A stretch of 64,000 nt of DNA from Streptomyces canus 299MFChir4.1 (GTDB lineage: Bacteria > Actinomycetota > Actinomycetes > Streptomycetales > Streptomycetaceae), in contig NZ_KB911583.1 of assembly GCF_000383615.1 (NCBI RefSeq), forward strand, positions 229,300 to 293,299, written 5' to 3'. The notes under the pieces were generated by a model, which ran no database searches, was not told where the DNA came from, and worked only from the letters and a program-made list of their open reading frames with translations. How positions within the stretch are numbered: position 1 is the first letter of the stretch; every line of letters begins with the position of its first letter. Both the position numbers and the translations under genes were made by a program. Of the stretch, positions 50,219-60,467 are shown piece after piece.

Positions 50219-50709
50219 GCGACATGAACGACGACCTCGACGCCGTCTTCGACGAAGAGGCGCTGCCGGACGAGGAGTTCGCCCTCGAACTGCTGGAGGA
50301 GGAGCTCCGGCAGGCGACGGCCATCCTGGACCCCGTACCGCCCGCCCTGCGGCAGATCGCCGTGGAGGCGTTCGCGCTGCACGACCTGGACAGCCGGATC
50401 GCCGAACTCGCCTTCGACTCGGTGGTGGACGCCCTGCCGGTGAGGGGAGCGACGGGGGCGCCGCGGATGCTGACCTTCCACGCGGGCGAGGTGACGGTCG
50501 ACGTCGAGCTCACCCCGCAGGGCCTCATGGGACAGGTGCTGCCGCCCCAGTCGGCCCGGATCGAGGTGCTCAGCGGTCCGCAGGCGGGCTCGCCGCTCAC
50601 GACCGACGACATGGGCCGCTTCACCTACGAGGCGTCCCCCGCCGGTCCCTTCGCGCTACGGCTGAGGACCGGCGAAGGAGTCGTCGTCACCGACTGGATG
50701 ACCGTCTGA
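50215..50709 (+). CDS. Acidic partner protein of the sigma factor, possibly an anti-sigma or substrate
   Basis: 164 residues, ATG 50215 in an ATGA overlap with the sigma stop. N-terminal 85 residues are acidic and helical (DDLDAVFDEEALPDEEFALE; VPPALRQIAVEAFALHDLDS, RIAELAFDSVVDALP), like sigma-associated Streptomyces proteins with an [AV]F-L-D-x-[RE]IAEL-x-[FY]DS box. The last 80 residues are a beta-sandwich (MLTFHAGEVTVDVELTPQGL; FTYEASPAGPFALRLRTG), resembling carboxypeptidase-regulatory-like folds. No membrane segment or zinc HxxxCxxC motif, so it is not a standard zinc anti-sigma. A cleavable sigma-binding protein is a plausible inference. Confidence 0.65.
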   Translation: MSDMNDDLDAVFDEEALPDEEFALELLEEELRQATAILDPVPPALRQIAVEAFALHDLDSRIAELAFDSVVDALPVRGATGAPRMLTFHAGEVTVDVELTPQGLMGQVLPPQSARIEVLSGPQAGSPLTTDDMGRFTYEASPAGPFALRLRTGEGVVVTDWMTV

Positions 50710-50727
50710 AGGGTGCTCCGGGCGGGG

Positions 50728-51501
50728 TCAGACCACGGCGTCCACGAGAGTGGCGAGTGCCTGCGCGAGCTTGTGGAGCCCCGGCCCGGCGGGGCCGCCC
50801 GGTTCCGTCATGTACGTGTCCCGCCGGATCTCCACCATCAGGGCGCTCACCCGGGGTTCGCGGCCGTAGAACTCCAGCGGCACGTACGTCCCGCTGAACG
50901 GACTGTCCAGCCCGACCTCCCCGAACGCCTCCCGTGCCGCGGCGAGGAGTTCGGGTGGCGTGTGGAAGGAATCGGTACCGAGGCAGACCGGTGGCCGCGG
51001 CCCCGCGCCGTGCAGCTCGTAGGGCAGCGGCGCGCTGGGGTAGGAGTGCACGTCGATGACGACGGCCCGCCCGGCGACGGCCAGCCGCTCGGCCACGGCG
51101 TCGGTCATCGCCCGGGCGTACGGCCGGAAGCAGCGGGCGATCAGCGGCTCGGGGTCGGTGTCCGCGGGCCGCAGTTCCTCCCGCCCCGTGGTCCTCGTGT
51201 ACACGGCCCCCATCCCGACGGCGAGCATCTCCTCCCGCTCGTCCGGGAACCGCTCGGGATCGACGACCAGCCGCGAAAGCCGGTTCACGAACCGCCACGG
51301 GGTCAGCCGGGCCAGCCGGGCCGCCTCCTCGGCGAGTTCCGCGGTGTGCGCGTCGACGATGTGGTCGAGCTCCCGCTCCAACGCGGCGTCGTCCAGCACG
51401 ATCCCGGCCCGTACGTCGTCCGGTATCTCCCGGGAGGAGTGCGGCACATGAAGGATCACGGGTGATTCCCCGGCGCCGGGCACGAGGTCGAACGAGGGCA
51501 T
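50728..51501 (-). CDS. N-formylglutamate amidohydrolase family protein
   Basis: 257 residues from ATG 51501. Family features: VILHVPHSSREIPDDVR near the start, a HIVDAHT motif (zinc ligands), WRFVNRLSRLVVDPERFPDE, VVIDVHSYPS and RVSALMVEIRRDTYM. N-formylglutamate deformylases hydrolyse N-formyl-L-glutamate in histidine degradation, but many relatives have other amide substrates. It stands alone and is convergent to the sigma-partner gene, so it is not part of that operon. Confidence 0.85.
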   Translation of the reverse strand: MPSFDLVPGAGESPVILHVPHSSREIPDDVRAGIVLDDAALERELDHIVDAHTAELAEEAARLARLTPWRFVNRLSRLVVDPERFPDEREEMLAVGMGAVYTRTTGREELRPADTDPEPLIARCFRPYARAMTDAVAERLAVAGRAVVIDVHSYPSAPLPYELHGAGPRPPVCLGTDSFHTPPELLAAAREAFGEVGLDSPFSGTYVPLEFYGREPRVSALMVEIRRDTYMTEPGGPAGPGLHKLAQALATLVDAVV

Positions 51502-51548
51502 ACGGCAGCTCCCGGGGCGTTGTCGGTGGCGTGCTGCACCATCTCAGC

Positions 51549-51878
51549 ATGAACATCAGCGACCAGCAGGTGAGAGCCCACCCGTTCCTCGACGCGCTGT
51601 CCCGGGACGGCTGGTACCCCGACCGTGCGGTGGACCGGGGCAAGGAGATCCTGCTGCGCCTGTGCGCCCGCATCGAGGCCGAGCGGCCCGCCGACCTGGC
51701 CGCGCTGTACGTCCTGACGCAGGCGGCCACAGAGGAGTTCAACGACCTCCAGGACGACGACTTCGACATCGAGACGGTGGCCCGCGAGGAGATAGCCGAG
51801 GAGTTCTGGTTCATCGCACGCATCTACGGCTTCGAGACCGCGGATGTGGAGGAACTGATCGCCACGCGGGACTGGTGA
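51549..51878 (+). CDS. DUF5713 family protein
   Basis: 109 residues from ATG 51549. The sequence follows the DUF5713 pattern closely: HPFLDALSRDGWYPDRAVDR, GKEILLRLCARIEAERPADL, AALYVLTQAATEEFNDLQDD, ETVAREEIAEEFWFIARIYG and DVEELIATRDW. Function unknown, all-helical and soluble. Divergent to the formylglutamate hydrolase, with 47 bases between the two starts. Confidence 0.8.
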   Translation: MNISDQQVRAHPFLDALSRDGWYPDRAVDRGKEILLRLCARIEAERPADLAALYVLTQAATEEFNDLQDDDFDIETVAREEIAEEFWFIARIYGFETADVEELIATRDW

Positions 51879-51935
51879 GTTGCGCTGTGCTGGGCTTGGG
51901 CCGGGCGCCTAGGGGGGTGCCGGGTCCTGTTGGCG

Positions 51936-51990
51936 GGCGGGTGCGGGGCCGTCGTGGCTGGTCGCGCAGTTCCCTGCGCCCCTGGGGGGG
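51936..51990. repeat. Streptomyces short palindromic repeat, copy 1
   Basis: The segment around GTCGTGGCTGGTCGCGCAG followed by TTCCCTGCGCCCCTGGGGG is a known type of interspersed repeat in Streptomyces genomes. A related but diverged copy lies at 61944-61988. It can form a stem from its GGGGCGCAGGG and CCCTGCGCCCC-like halves and probably acts at the transcript end or as a neutral element. The 308 bases between genes here hold only this, the tandem repeats at 52094 and a terminator. Confidence 0.6.
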
Positions 51991-52093
51991 TGCAGACGGC
52001 CTGCGCCACAGCGGCGCCCTTAGTCACCTTTGCCACGACGGGCACGTCCCCTGTACGACCCGCCGCCGTACGCGACCTGCCCCGACCCCCTCG

Positions 52094-52156
52094 GGACCGC
52101 ATCCGCCCCGGTCGGACCGCATCCGCCCCGGTCGGACCGAAGCCGACCGGGGCGGA
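52094..52156. terminator. Tandem repeat ending in a bidirectional terminator
   Basis: A 20-base unit (GGACCGCATCCGCCCCGGTC) occurs twice in tandem at 52094-52133. The second copy forms a perfect 14-bp stem (TCCGCCCCGGTCGG at 52122-52135) with CCGACCGGGGCGGA (52143-52156), loop ACCGAAG. It lies between the convergent DUF5713 and icd genes. Confidence 0.72.
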
Positions 52157-52186
52157 GGACAGGCAGCTTGCCCATAGGGGCTGGCG

Positions 52187-54556
<2,370 letters not shown>

Positions 54557-54625
54557 TCATGCACGTTGATCGCAGTCATCCGACGGCCGGACCCGACCAC
54601 CCGGCCGCCCGAGGGAAAGCAGACC

Positions 54626-56200
54626 ATGAGATATCGCACCAGAGTGACGGCACCGGCAGCTCTGCTCGGCACCGTGGCGGCCCTGTCCGTGGCCGCCCCG
54701 GCGCACGCGGACCCGGAGACCGGCACCCCTGGCCCGGAGACCGGCACCCCTGGCCCGGAGACCGGCACCCCTGGCCCGGAGACCCTCGGGGATCCCGTCT
54801 TCCCGGGCCTCGGCAACGACGGCTACCGCGTCTCCTCGTACGACCTCGACTTCGCGTACGACGCCTCGACCCGGCTCGTCGACGCGACGGCGACCCTGAC
54901 GCTCACCACCACCCGGGAGCTGAGCCGCCTCTCCCTGGACGCGCTGGGCCTCGACGTGCACGAGGTGCTGCTCGACGGTGTCCAGGCCGCCCGGGAGCAG
55001 GCCGGCCAGAAGCTGCGGATCACCCCCGCCGCCCCGCTGGCCGCGCAGACCACGGCGACCGTGAGCGTGACGTACACGGTGGACCCGCGCGCCGTCCTCG
55101 CCCCCACCGCCTGGGTGCCCACCCCGGACGGTTTCGCGGTCTGCCCCCAGCCCAACGCGGCGCACACCGTCTTCCCGTGCAACGACCACCCCTCGGACAA
55201 GGCCGACTTCGCGTTCCGCGTCACGGTCCCGGCGGGTCTCAAGGGGGTCGCGAGCGGCCGGCTGGTGAGCACCGAGGACCTCGGCGACGGCCGGACCGCG
55301 TACTGCTACCGGTCCCGGGAGCCGATCGCCACGGAGCTCGTGCAGATCACCGTCGGCGACTACGTGATCAAGGACCGGCAGGGGCCGCACGGACTCCCGC
55401 TCAGGGACGTCGTCCCGAGCGCCCGGGCCGCCGCCCTGGAGCCCGCGCTCGCCCTCACCCCGAACCTGGTCAGCTGGATCGAGCAGCGGCTCGGCGCCTT
55501 CCCCTTCGAGACGTACGGCCTGCTGCCCTGCAACAACGACGCCTCGAACGCCTTCGACTTCACGGGCCTGGAGACCCAGACCCTCACCCTGTACAAGCCG
55601 AACTTCCTGCTCCAGGCGGAGAAGAGCATCGGCTCGCACATGATGCACGAGCTGGTCCACTCCTACTTCGGCAACAGCGTGAGCCCGGCGACCTGGTCCG
55701 ACCTGTGGCTCAACGAGGGCCACGCCGACTTCTACGGGCTGCTGTACCGCTACGAGCGCGGCTGGGCCGACTCCCTCGGCCTGACGACCATGGAAGCCCG
55801 CATGAAGGACACGTACGCGCGCGGCGACCAGTGGCGCAGGACCTCCGGCCCGGTCGCCGCCCCGAACGAGGCCAACCTCTTCGACAGCCAGCGCTACCTC
55901 GGCGGCGTCCTCGTGCTCTACGCGCTGCGCCAACAGGTCGGCGAGAGCGTCTTCGCCGCGATCGAGTCCACCTTCCTGGAGCGCTTCCGCAACGCCTCGG
56001 CGTCGACCGCCGACTACATCGCCGTCGCCTCCGAGGTCTCCGGCGTCGACCAGTCCGGCTTCCTGGGCGACTGGCTCCTCGGGACGAAGACCCCAAGGAT
56101 GCCCGGTCACCCGGACTGGACGGTGACGCCGGTGAGTTCGGCCCTGCGGCAGCCGCAGAGCCGACCGAGCGCCCCGCACGACAACTCGGCCACCCTGTAG
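54626..56200 (+). CDS. Secreted M1-family aminopeptidase
   Basis: 524 residues from ATG 54626. A signal peptide (MRYRTRVTAPAALLGTVAAL then SVAAPAHA) is followed by a short PETGTPG repeat, three copies. The N-terminal beta domain (YDLDFAYDASTRLVDATATL) and the catalytic core follow: HELVHSYFGNSVSPATWSDL, WLNEGHADFYGLL (zinc ligands HExxH and the downstream Glu). A GAMEN-like motif reads LETQTLTLY, so substrate recognition may differ from classic M1. It probably trims peptides outside the cell. Monocistronic. Confidence 0.88.
   Translation: MRYRTRVTAPAALLGTVAALSVAAPAHADPETGTPGPETGTPGPETGTPGPETLGDPVFPGLGNDGYRVSSYDLDFAYDASTRLVDATATLTLTTTRELSRLSLDALGLDVHEVLLDGVQAAREQAGQKLRITPAAPLAAQTTATVSVTYTVDPRAVLAPTAWVPTPDGFAVCPQPNAAHTVFPCNDHPSDKADFAFRVTVPAGLKGVASGRLVSTEDLGDGRTAYCYRSREPIATELVQITVGDYVIKDRQGPHGLPLRDVVPSARAAALEPALALTPNLVSWIEQRLGAFPFETYGLLPCNNDASNAFDFTGLETQTLTLYKPNFLLQAEKSIGSHMMHELVHSYFGNSVSPATWSDLWLNEGHADFYGLLYRYERGWADSLGLTTMEARMKDTYARGDQWRRTSGPVAAPNEANLFDSQRYLGGVLVLYALRQQVGESVFAAIESTFLERFRNASASTADYIAVASEVSGVDQSGFLGDWLLGTKTPRMPGHPDWTVTPVSSALRQPQSRPSAPHDNSATL
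54716..54778 (+). repeat. Three perfect 21-bp tandem repeats in the peptidase N-terminus
   Basis: GAGACCGGCACCCCTGGCCC plus G is repeated three times without change (54716-54736, 54737-54757, 54758-54778), encoding ETGTPGP units. Their identity suggests recent slippage expansion, so the copy number may vary between strains. It forms a flexible linker just after the signal peptide. Confidence 0.8.
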
Positions 56201-56375
56201 CCGACCACGGCGGGGCCGGTGCTCCCGATCACTCCGAGCCCGCGCGGCCACGGCGTCGCGGTGGCCCGGGCGCGGCCCCGGCCCCGACCGTGCGGGGGGC
56301 ACCCGATCGTCGCCCCCGCAGGAGCCGGCCCGGGTGCGCCGTTCCTCAAGGTCGGTCCGCTACGAACGGCACGAC

Positions 56376-57488
56376 CTAGTCGAGCCGGGCGGCGGAAATC
56401 TCGCCCGGCTCGATGACCGTCTCCCCGCCGCGCTGGTGCGGAATCGACACCGAGCCCTGCTGGAGGGCCACGGTCCGCGTCGGCGCCGGGATCCGGATGC
56501 CCTCCTCGCGGTAGCGCTTGTGCAGCTGCTTGATGAACTCGTGCTTGATGCGGAACTGGTCGCTGAACTCACCGACGCCCAGGATGACCGTGAAGCCGAT
56601 GCGCGAGTCGCCGAAGGTGTGGAAGCGGACCAGCGGTTCGTGCTCCGGGACCGCGCCCTCGATCCGCGTCATGACGTCGGTGACGACCTCGCAGGTGACC
56701 CGCTCGACATGGTCCAGATCGCTGTCGTACGCCACCCCGACCTGGACCAGGATCGTCAACTGCTGCTCGGGACGCATGAAGTTGGTCATGTTCGTCTTGG
56801 CGAGCTCACCGTTGGGGACGACGATCAGGTTGTTGGAGAGCGCGCGGACCGTCGTCTGACGCCAGTTGATGTCCTCGACATACCCCTCCTCGCCGCTGGC
56901 CAGCCGGATGTAGTCACCGGGCTGGACCGTCTTGGAGGCGAGGATGTGGATGCCCGCGAAAAGGTTGGCGAGCGTGTCCTGGAGGGCCAGCGCGACCGCG
57001 AGACCGCCGACGCCCAGGGCGGTGAGCATCGGCGCTATGGAGATGCCGAGGGTCTGGAGCACGACCAGGAAGCCGATCGCCATGACCAGCACCCGGGTGA
57101 TGTTGACGAAGATCGTGGCCGATCCGGCGACTCCGGAGCGGGACGTGGTGACCGTCCGCACGAGCCCCGCGACCAGCCGGGCCGCCGCCACCGTGACGAC
57201 GAAGATCAGCAGTACGGTCAGCACCTGGTTGACCGTGCGCTGGACACCCTTGGTCAGCGGCATCGCCGCCGCGGCGACGGCGATGCCGCCCGCGATCGCC
57301 GCCGAGGGGACCACCGTCCGCAGCGCGGCCACAAGAACGTCGTCGCCGCCCCACTTGGTGCGGTCCGCGTGCTTGCCCAGCCACTTGAGCAGCATGCGCA
57401 GCAGGAAGGCCGCCACCAGACCGGCGACCACGGCGATGCCGGCGCCGACCATGTCGTCCATGGTGAGATCCCGTTGAAATGCCGTCAC
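56376..57488 (-). CDS. MscS-family mechanosensitive ion channel
   Basis: 370 residues from GTG 57488 (AGGTGG just upstream); an internal ATG (MDDMVGAGIAVVAGLV) is the alternative. Membrane segments: VGAGIAVVAGLVAAFLLRML, VLVMAIGFLVVLQTLGISIA. The pore helix MLTALGVGGLAVALALQDTL with following ANLFAGIHILAS matches MscS TM3, and the C-terminal beta/alpha domain has VQPGDYIRLASGEEGYVEDI, VVPNGELAKTNMTNF. It releases osmolytes when the membrane is stretched. Confidence 0.9.
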   Translation of the reverse strand: MTAFQRDLTMDDMVGAGIAVVAGLVAAFLLRMLLKWLGKHADRTKWGGDDVLVAALRTVVPSAAIAGGIAVAAAAMPLTKGVQRTVNQVLTVLLIFVVTVAAARLVAGLVRTVTTSRSGVAGSATIFVNITRVLVMAIGFLVVLQTLGISIAPMLTALGVGGLAVALALQDTLANLFAGIHILASKTVQPGDYIRLASGEEGYVEDINWRQTTVRALSNNLIVVPNGELAKTNMTNFMRPEQQLTILVQVGVAYDSDLDHVERVTCEVVTDVMTRIEGAVPEHEPLVRFHTFGDSRIGFTVILGVGEFSDQFRIKHEFIKQLHKRYREEGIRIPAPTRTVALQQGSVSIPHQRGGETVIEPGEISAARLD

Positions 57489-57521
57489 GTTGCCACCTGT
57501 TCGAAATTGCGGGATGTGCGA

Positions 57522-57558
57522 TCGCGTCGGCCGTGTGAAGGTTCCGTGGCCGACGCGA
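57522..57558. terminator. Inverted repeat between the MscS and permease genes
   Basis: 11-bp perfect arms (TCGCGTCGGCC / GGCCGACGCGA) with a 15-base loop, in the 133-base gap between the MscS start (57488) and the permease stop (57622). It most likely terminates the permease transcript. Confidence 0.6.
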
Positions 57559-57621
57559 CCGCTCATCCTGCCGTATCCGACACGGGAGTTCGTACCGGGC
57601 AGGGGGCCGGATCGCCGGGTT

Positions 57622-59145
57622 TCAGACGATGCCCTCGGCGAGTTCGGCCTGCTCCCGGTCCGAGTACGCGGCCGTCGTGGGCGTTCCGTACGAACGCCGG
57701 GCCACGAACCACCACACCGTGGCGAGAAGCAGGACGACGGCCAGGGCCACGGAGGCGTAGTTCATCGTGTCCACCGTCACCGGCGAGGACTGCGGCAGGC
57801 AGAACAGCACCGTCACACAGGCCACCCACACCACGGCCGTCCATCCGATGGGCTTGCTCCACCTGCCCAGGCTCCACGGACCCGGCTGAAAACGACTCCC
57901 CGCGCGCAGCCGCAGGAACACGGGAATGGCGTACGCGGGTGTGATGCCGATGACGTTGATCGCGGTCACCGCGCCGTACGCGGTCGCGGAGTAGAGCGAG
58001 GGCACGGCGAGCACACCGGCGACCACGACCGCCAGCCACACGGCGGCGACCGGCGTCTGGGTGCGGGCGCTGACCTTCCGCCAGAGCGCGGACCCCGGCA
58101 GGGCCTTGTCCCGGCTGAACGCGAACACCATCCGGCTGGCCGCGGCCACCTCGGCGTTGCCGCAGAACAGCTGCGCCACGATCACCACGACGAGCAGCGC
58201 GCTCGCGCCGTCGGTGCCGAGACCGTCGAGCAGGATCTGGGCCGGCGGCACCCCGGTCGCGCTGGCCCGCGTGGCGTCGTAGTCCTGGATCGCGAAGGTG
58301 AGCCCCGCGAGCAGCACGAACCCGGCGATCCACGACACCCAGATCGCCCGCACGATGCCCTTGGCCGCCGACACCGAGGCGTTGGAGGTCTCCTCGGACA
58401 GGTGCGCGGAGGCGTCGTAGCCGGAGAAGGTGTACTGCGCGAGCAGCAGGCCGATCGCCGCCACGTAGACCGGGTTGTGCCAGCCGGTGTCGTTGACGAA
58501 CTCCGTGAACACGAACGACGGCGACCGGTGGCTGTCCGGGACGATCCACAGGGCGCCGACGATCACCGCCACACCGGCCAGGTGCCACCACACGCTGATC
58601 GAGTTGAGCACGGAGACCAGCCGGACGCCGAACAGGTTCAGCACGGCGTGCAGCAACAGGATCGCCACGAAGATCAGCATGGTCCTGCCGGGGGTCGGCT
58701 CGAAGCCCCACTGGAGGTTGGCGAACGCACCCGCGAACAGGGCGGCGCCGTAGTCGATCCCGGCGATCGCGCCGAGCAACCCGAGCAGGTTCAGCCAGCC
58801 CGTGTACCAGCCCCAGCGCCGGCCGCCGAGCCGGTCCGCCATGTAGTACAGGGCGCCGGACGTCGGATACGCGCTGGTGACCTCGGCCAGCGCGAGTCCC
58901 ACGCACAGCACGAAGAGGCCGACGCCGGCCCAGCCCCACAGCATCACCGCGGGGCCGCCCGCGCCCATGCCGAAGCCGTACAGGGTCATGCAGCCGGACA
59001 GGATCGAGATCACCGAGAAGCTGATCGCGAAGTTCCCGAAGCCGCCCATGCGCCGGGCGAGGACGGGCCGGTAGCCGAGTTCGCGCAGTCGCTGCTCCTC
59101 GTCGGGCTGCGGGACTTCCGGGGATATCGACGGTTCGGACGACAT
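57622..59145 (-). CDS. APC-superfamily amino-acid permease
   Basis: 507 residues from ATG 59145 with GGAGGTCTCCGT upstream. About 12 predicted membrane helices. Conserved: RRMGGFGNFAISFSVISILS (helix 1), GWAGVGLFVLCVGLALAEVT, PTSGALYYMADRLGGRRWGW, and YTFSGYDASAHLSEETSNAS, the signature of the bidirectional amino-acid/GABA (BAT1-like, ACT) branch. It imports amino acids with H+; specific substrate not known. No enzyme genes adjoin it apart from a hypothetical upstream gene. Confidence 0.9.
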   Translation of the reverse strand: MSSEPSISPEVPQPDEEQRLRELGYRPVLARRMGGFGNFAISFSVISILSGCMTLYGFGMGAGGPAVMLWGWAGVGLFVLCVGLALAEVTSAYPTSGALYYMADRLGGRRWGWYTGWLNLLGLLGAIAGIDYGAALFAGAFANLQWGFEPTPGRTMLIFVAILLLHAVLNLFGVRLVSVLNSISVWWHLAGVAVIVGALWIVPDSHRSPSFVFTEFVNDTGWHNPVYVAAIGLLLAQYTFSGYDASAHLSEETSNASVSAAKGIVRAIWVSWIAGFVLLAGLTFAIQDYDATRASATGVPPAQILLDGLGTDGASALLVVVIVAQLFCGNAEVAAASRMVFAFSRDKALPGSALWRKVSARTQTPVAAVWLAVVVAGVLAVPSLYSATAYGAVTAINVIGITPAYAIPVFLRLRAGSRFQPGPWSLGRWSKPIGWTAVVWVACVTVLFCLPQSSPVTVDTMNYASVALAVVLLLATVWWFVARRSYGTPTTAAYSDREQAELAEGIV

Positions 59146-59184
59146 ACGGAGACCTCCGTGGAAGGGACGGGAACCGTGCGGATG

Positions 59185-60180
59185 TCAGACGTCGGGGCCG
59201 CGCGCCGCGGACCGGCTGCGCGCCCGCGCGTGGAGGAAGACCGGTACGCCCTGGCCCCGTTCGCCGCCCGGGTCGGCGCGGTAGGACCACGGCAGGGGCG
59301 TGTAGTACGGGCCGAGGGCGTCGAACACCTCGGTCGCCTCCTCGAACCGCAGCGCGCCCCACAGGGCGTGGGCGAGGTGGTTGAGGTCGAGCGGGGTGCG
59401 CTCCTCGGCGGGAGCCCGCGCGAACCAGGCGTCGTGCGCCCGGTCCGCCTCCCGGATGGCGTCCTCGGCCACCCAGTGCAGGTCGAGCGCGGCACTGTGC
59501 CCGGCACCGCGCCGGTAGCGCTCGACCCGTACGTACAGCGGCAGGACGTGCAGTGCGGACCCCGGCGGGGCGGACGCGGCGGCCCAGTGCGCGAAGCCGA
59601 CCGCCTCCGCCAGCCGCCCCGAGGCCGCCCGCGCGTACAGGAACTGGAGCATCCGGTGGTGGGCCTCGCGGTTGTACGGGTCCCGCTTGCCGGCCTCGGC
59701 CAGCAGCCCCCACGGGCCCGGCGGCAGCATCGGCCCGGGCGGCTCGGCCCGGTGCTCCTCCCACAGCAGCCGGTGGTCCAGCTGGGCCAGCGCCAGCAGG
59801 CACACCCAGGGCACCGGGTCGTGGGCCGCGACCCGGGCGGCGGTCCGGCTGACGTCCCAGGCCTCGATCCACAGTTCGTGCGTACGGCGGTGCCGCTCGC
59901 GCCGGGCCCGCAGCGCGCGTTCCACGGCGACCCGGGCCCGCATCACCGTGGCCGGCACGCTGCCGGGCTCCTCGGTGAGCCAGGTCCGCACCACGTCGGT
60001 CCCCGCGGCCGCCGCGGCCAGCACCTGGGTGCGCTGGGTCCACTGCCACCAGGACGTGGTCCGCTCCAGCAGGGTGCGCATCGACATCCAGCGCCCGGCG
60101 CGGACCTCCTGGAGGGCCGCGCGCAGCTCCGGGTCATGGCCGGCGGGATCGTATACGGGGCGCGCTCCTTCTCTGGCCAT
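59185..60180 (-). CDS. Hypothetical Streptomyces protein (331 aa)
   Basis: Start at ATG 60180 (GTG 60183 is in frame just upstream; GGGAAGG precedes both). Almost all helical and Arg/Ala-rich, with TPR-like features: AVERALRARRERHRRTHELW, DPYNREAHHRMLQFLYARAA, LAEAVGFAHWAAASAPPGS. The N-terminus (DPAGHDPELRAALQEVRAGR) is typical of a family I know only as Streptomyces conserved hypotheticals. No signal or membrane segment. It lies 39 bases upstream of the permease start and may form an operon with it. Confidence 0.68.
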   Translation of the reverse strand: MAREGARPVYDPAGHDPELRAALQEVRAGRWMSMRTLLERTTSWWQWTQRTQVLAAAAAGTDVVRTWLTEEPGSVPATVMRARVAVERALRARRERHRRTHELWIEAWDVSRTAARVAAHDPVPWVCLLALAQLDHRLLWEEHRAEPPGPMLPPGPWGLLAEAGKRDPYNREAHHRMLQFLYARAASGRLAEAVGFAHWAAASAPPGSALHVLPLYVRVERYRRGAGHSAALDLHWVAEDAIREADRAHDAWFARAPAEERTPLDLNHLAHALWGALRFEEATEVFDALGPYYTPLPWSYRADPGGERGQGVPVFLHARARSRSAARGPDV

Positions 60181-60351
60181 CACCTTCCCGCCCCGGACGC
60201 GGGACCGGGCAGAACGGCAGGGTGGAGTAACAACAGCCCTCCTCGGGGCGGCGGTTGAGGAGATCGCGTTGGTCGGCGGTCACTATAGGGGCGGGGATTC
60301 GCCCCGCACACCACTTCTCGATCATTCAGAACTTCTTTTCAGGACAAGGGA

Positions 60352-60376
60352 GTTGACTGGTGATCGGCCAGTCAAC
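60352..60376. promoter_or_regulatory. 25-bp perfect palindrome upstream of the FGGY kinase
   Basis: GTTGACTGG and CCAGTCAAC are perfect 9-bp arms around a 7-base centre (TGATCGG). The left arm contains TTGAC. It is 92 bases upstream of the kinase start, with no overlapping gene. A dimeric regulator site is the simplest reading, possibly controlled by glycerol or a related polyol. Confidence 0.6.
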
Positions 60377-60467
60377 GCGGTCGAGTAACCGCTGGTGGGG
60401 GGTGCCTTGACGCGGTGCGGACGGCGGCGGCAGGCTGTCGGACCGTGATCACTCAGGGAGGGACGTG

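Noticed and set aside
54557..56302. Minus-strand frame opposite the M1 peptidase
   Set aside because: No family features. The plus strand has a signal peptide, HELVH and WLNEG motifs.
57490..60258. A 922-codon plus-strand frame opposite the permease
   Set aside because: Composition and lack of motifs show it is a GC-driven shadow of the permease and the 59185 gene.
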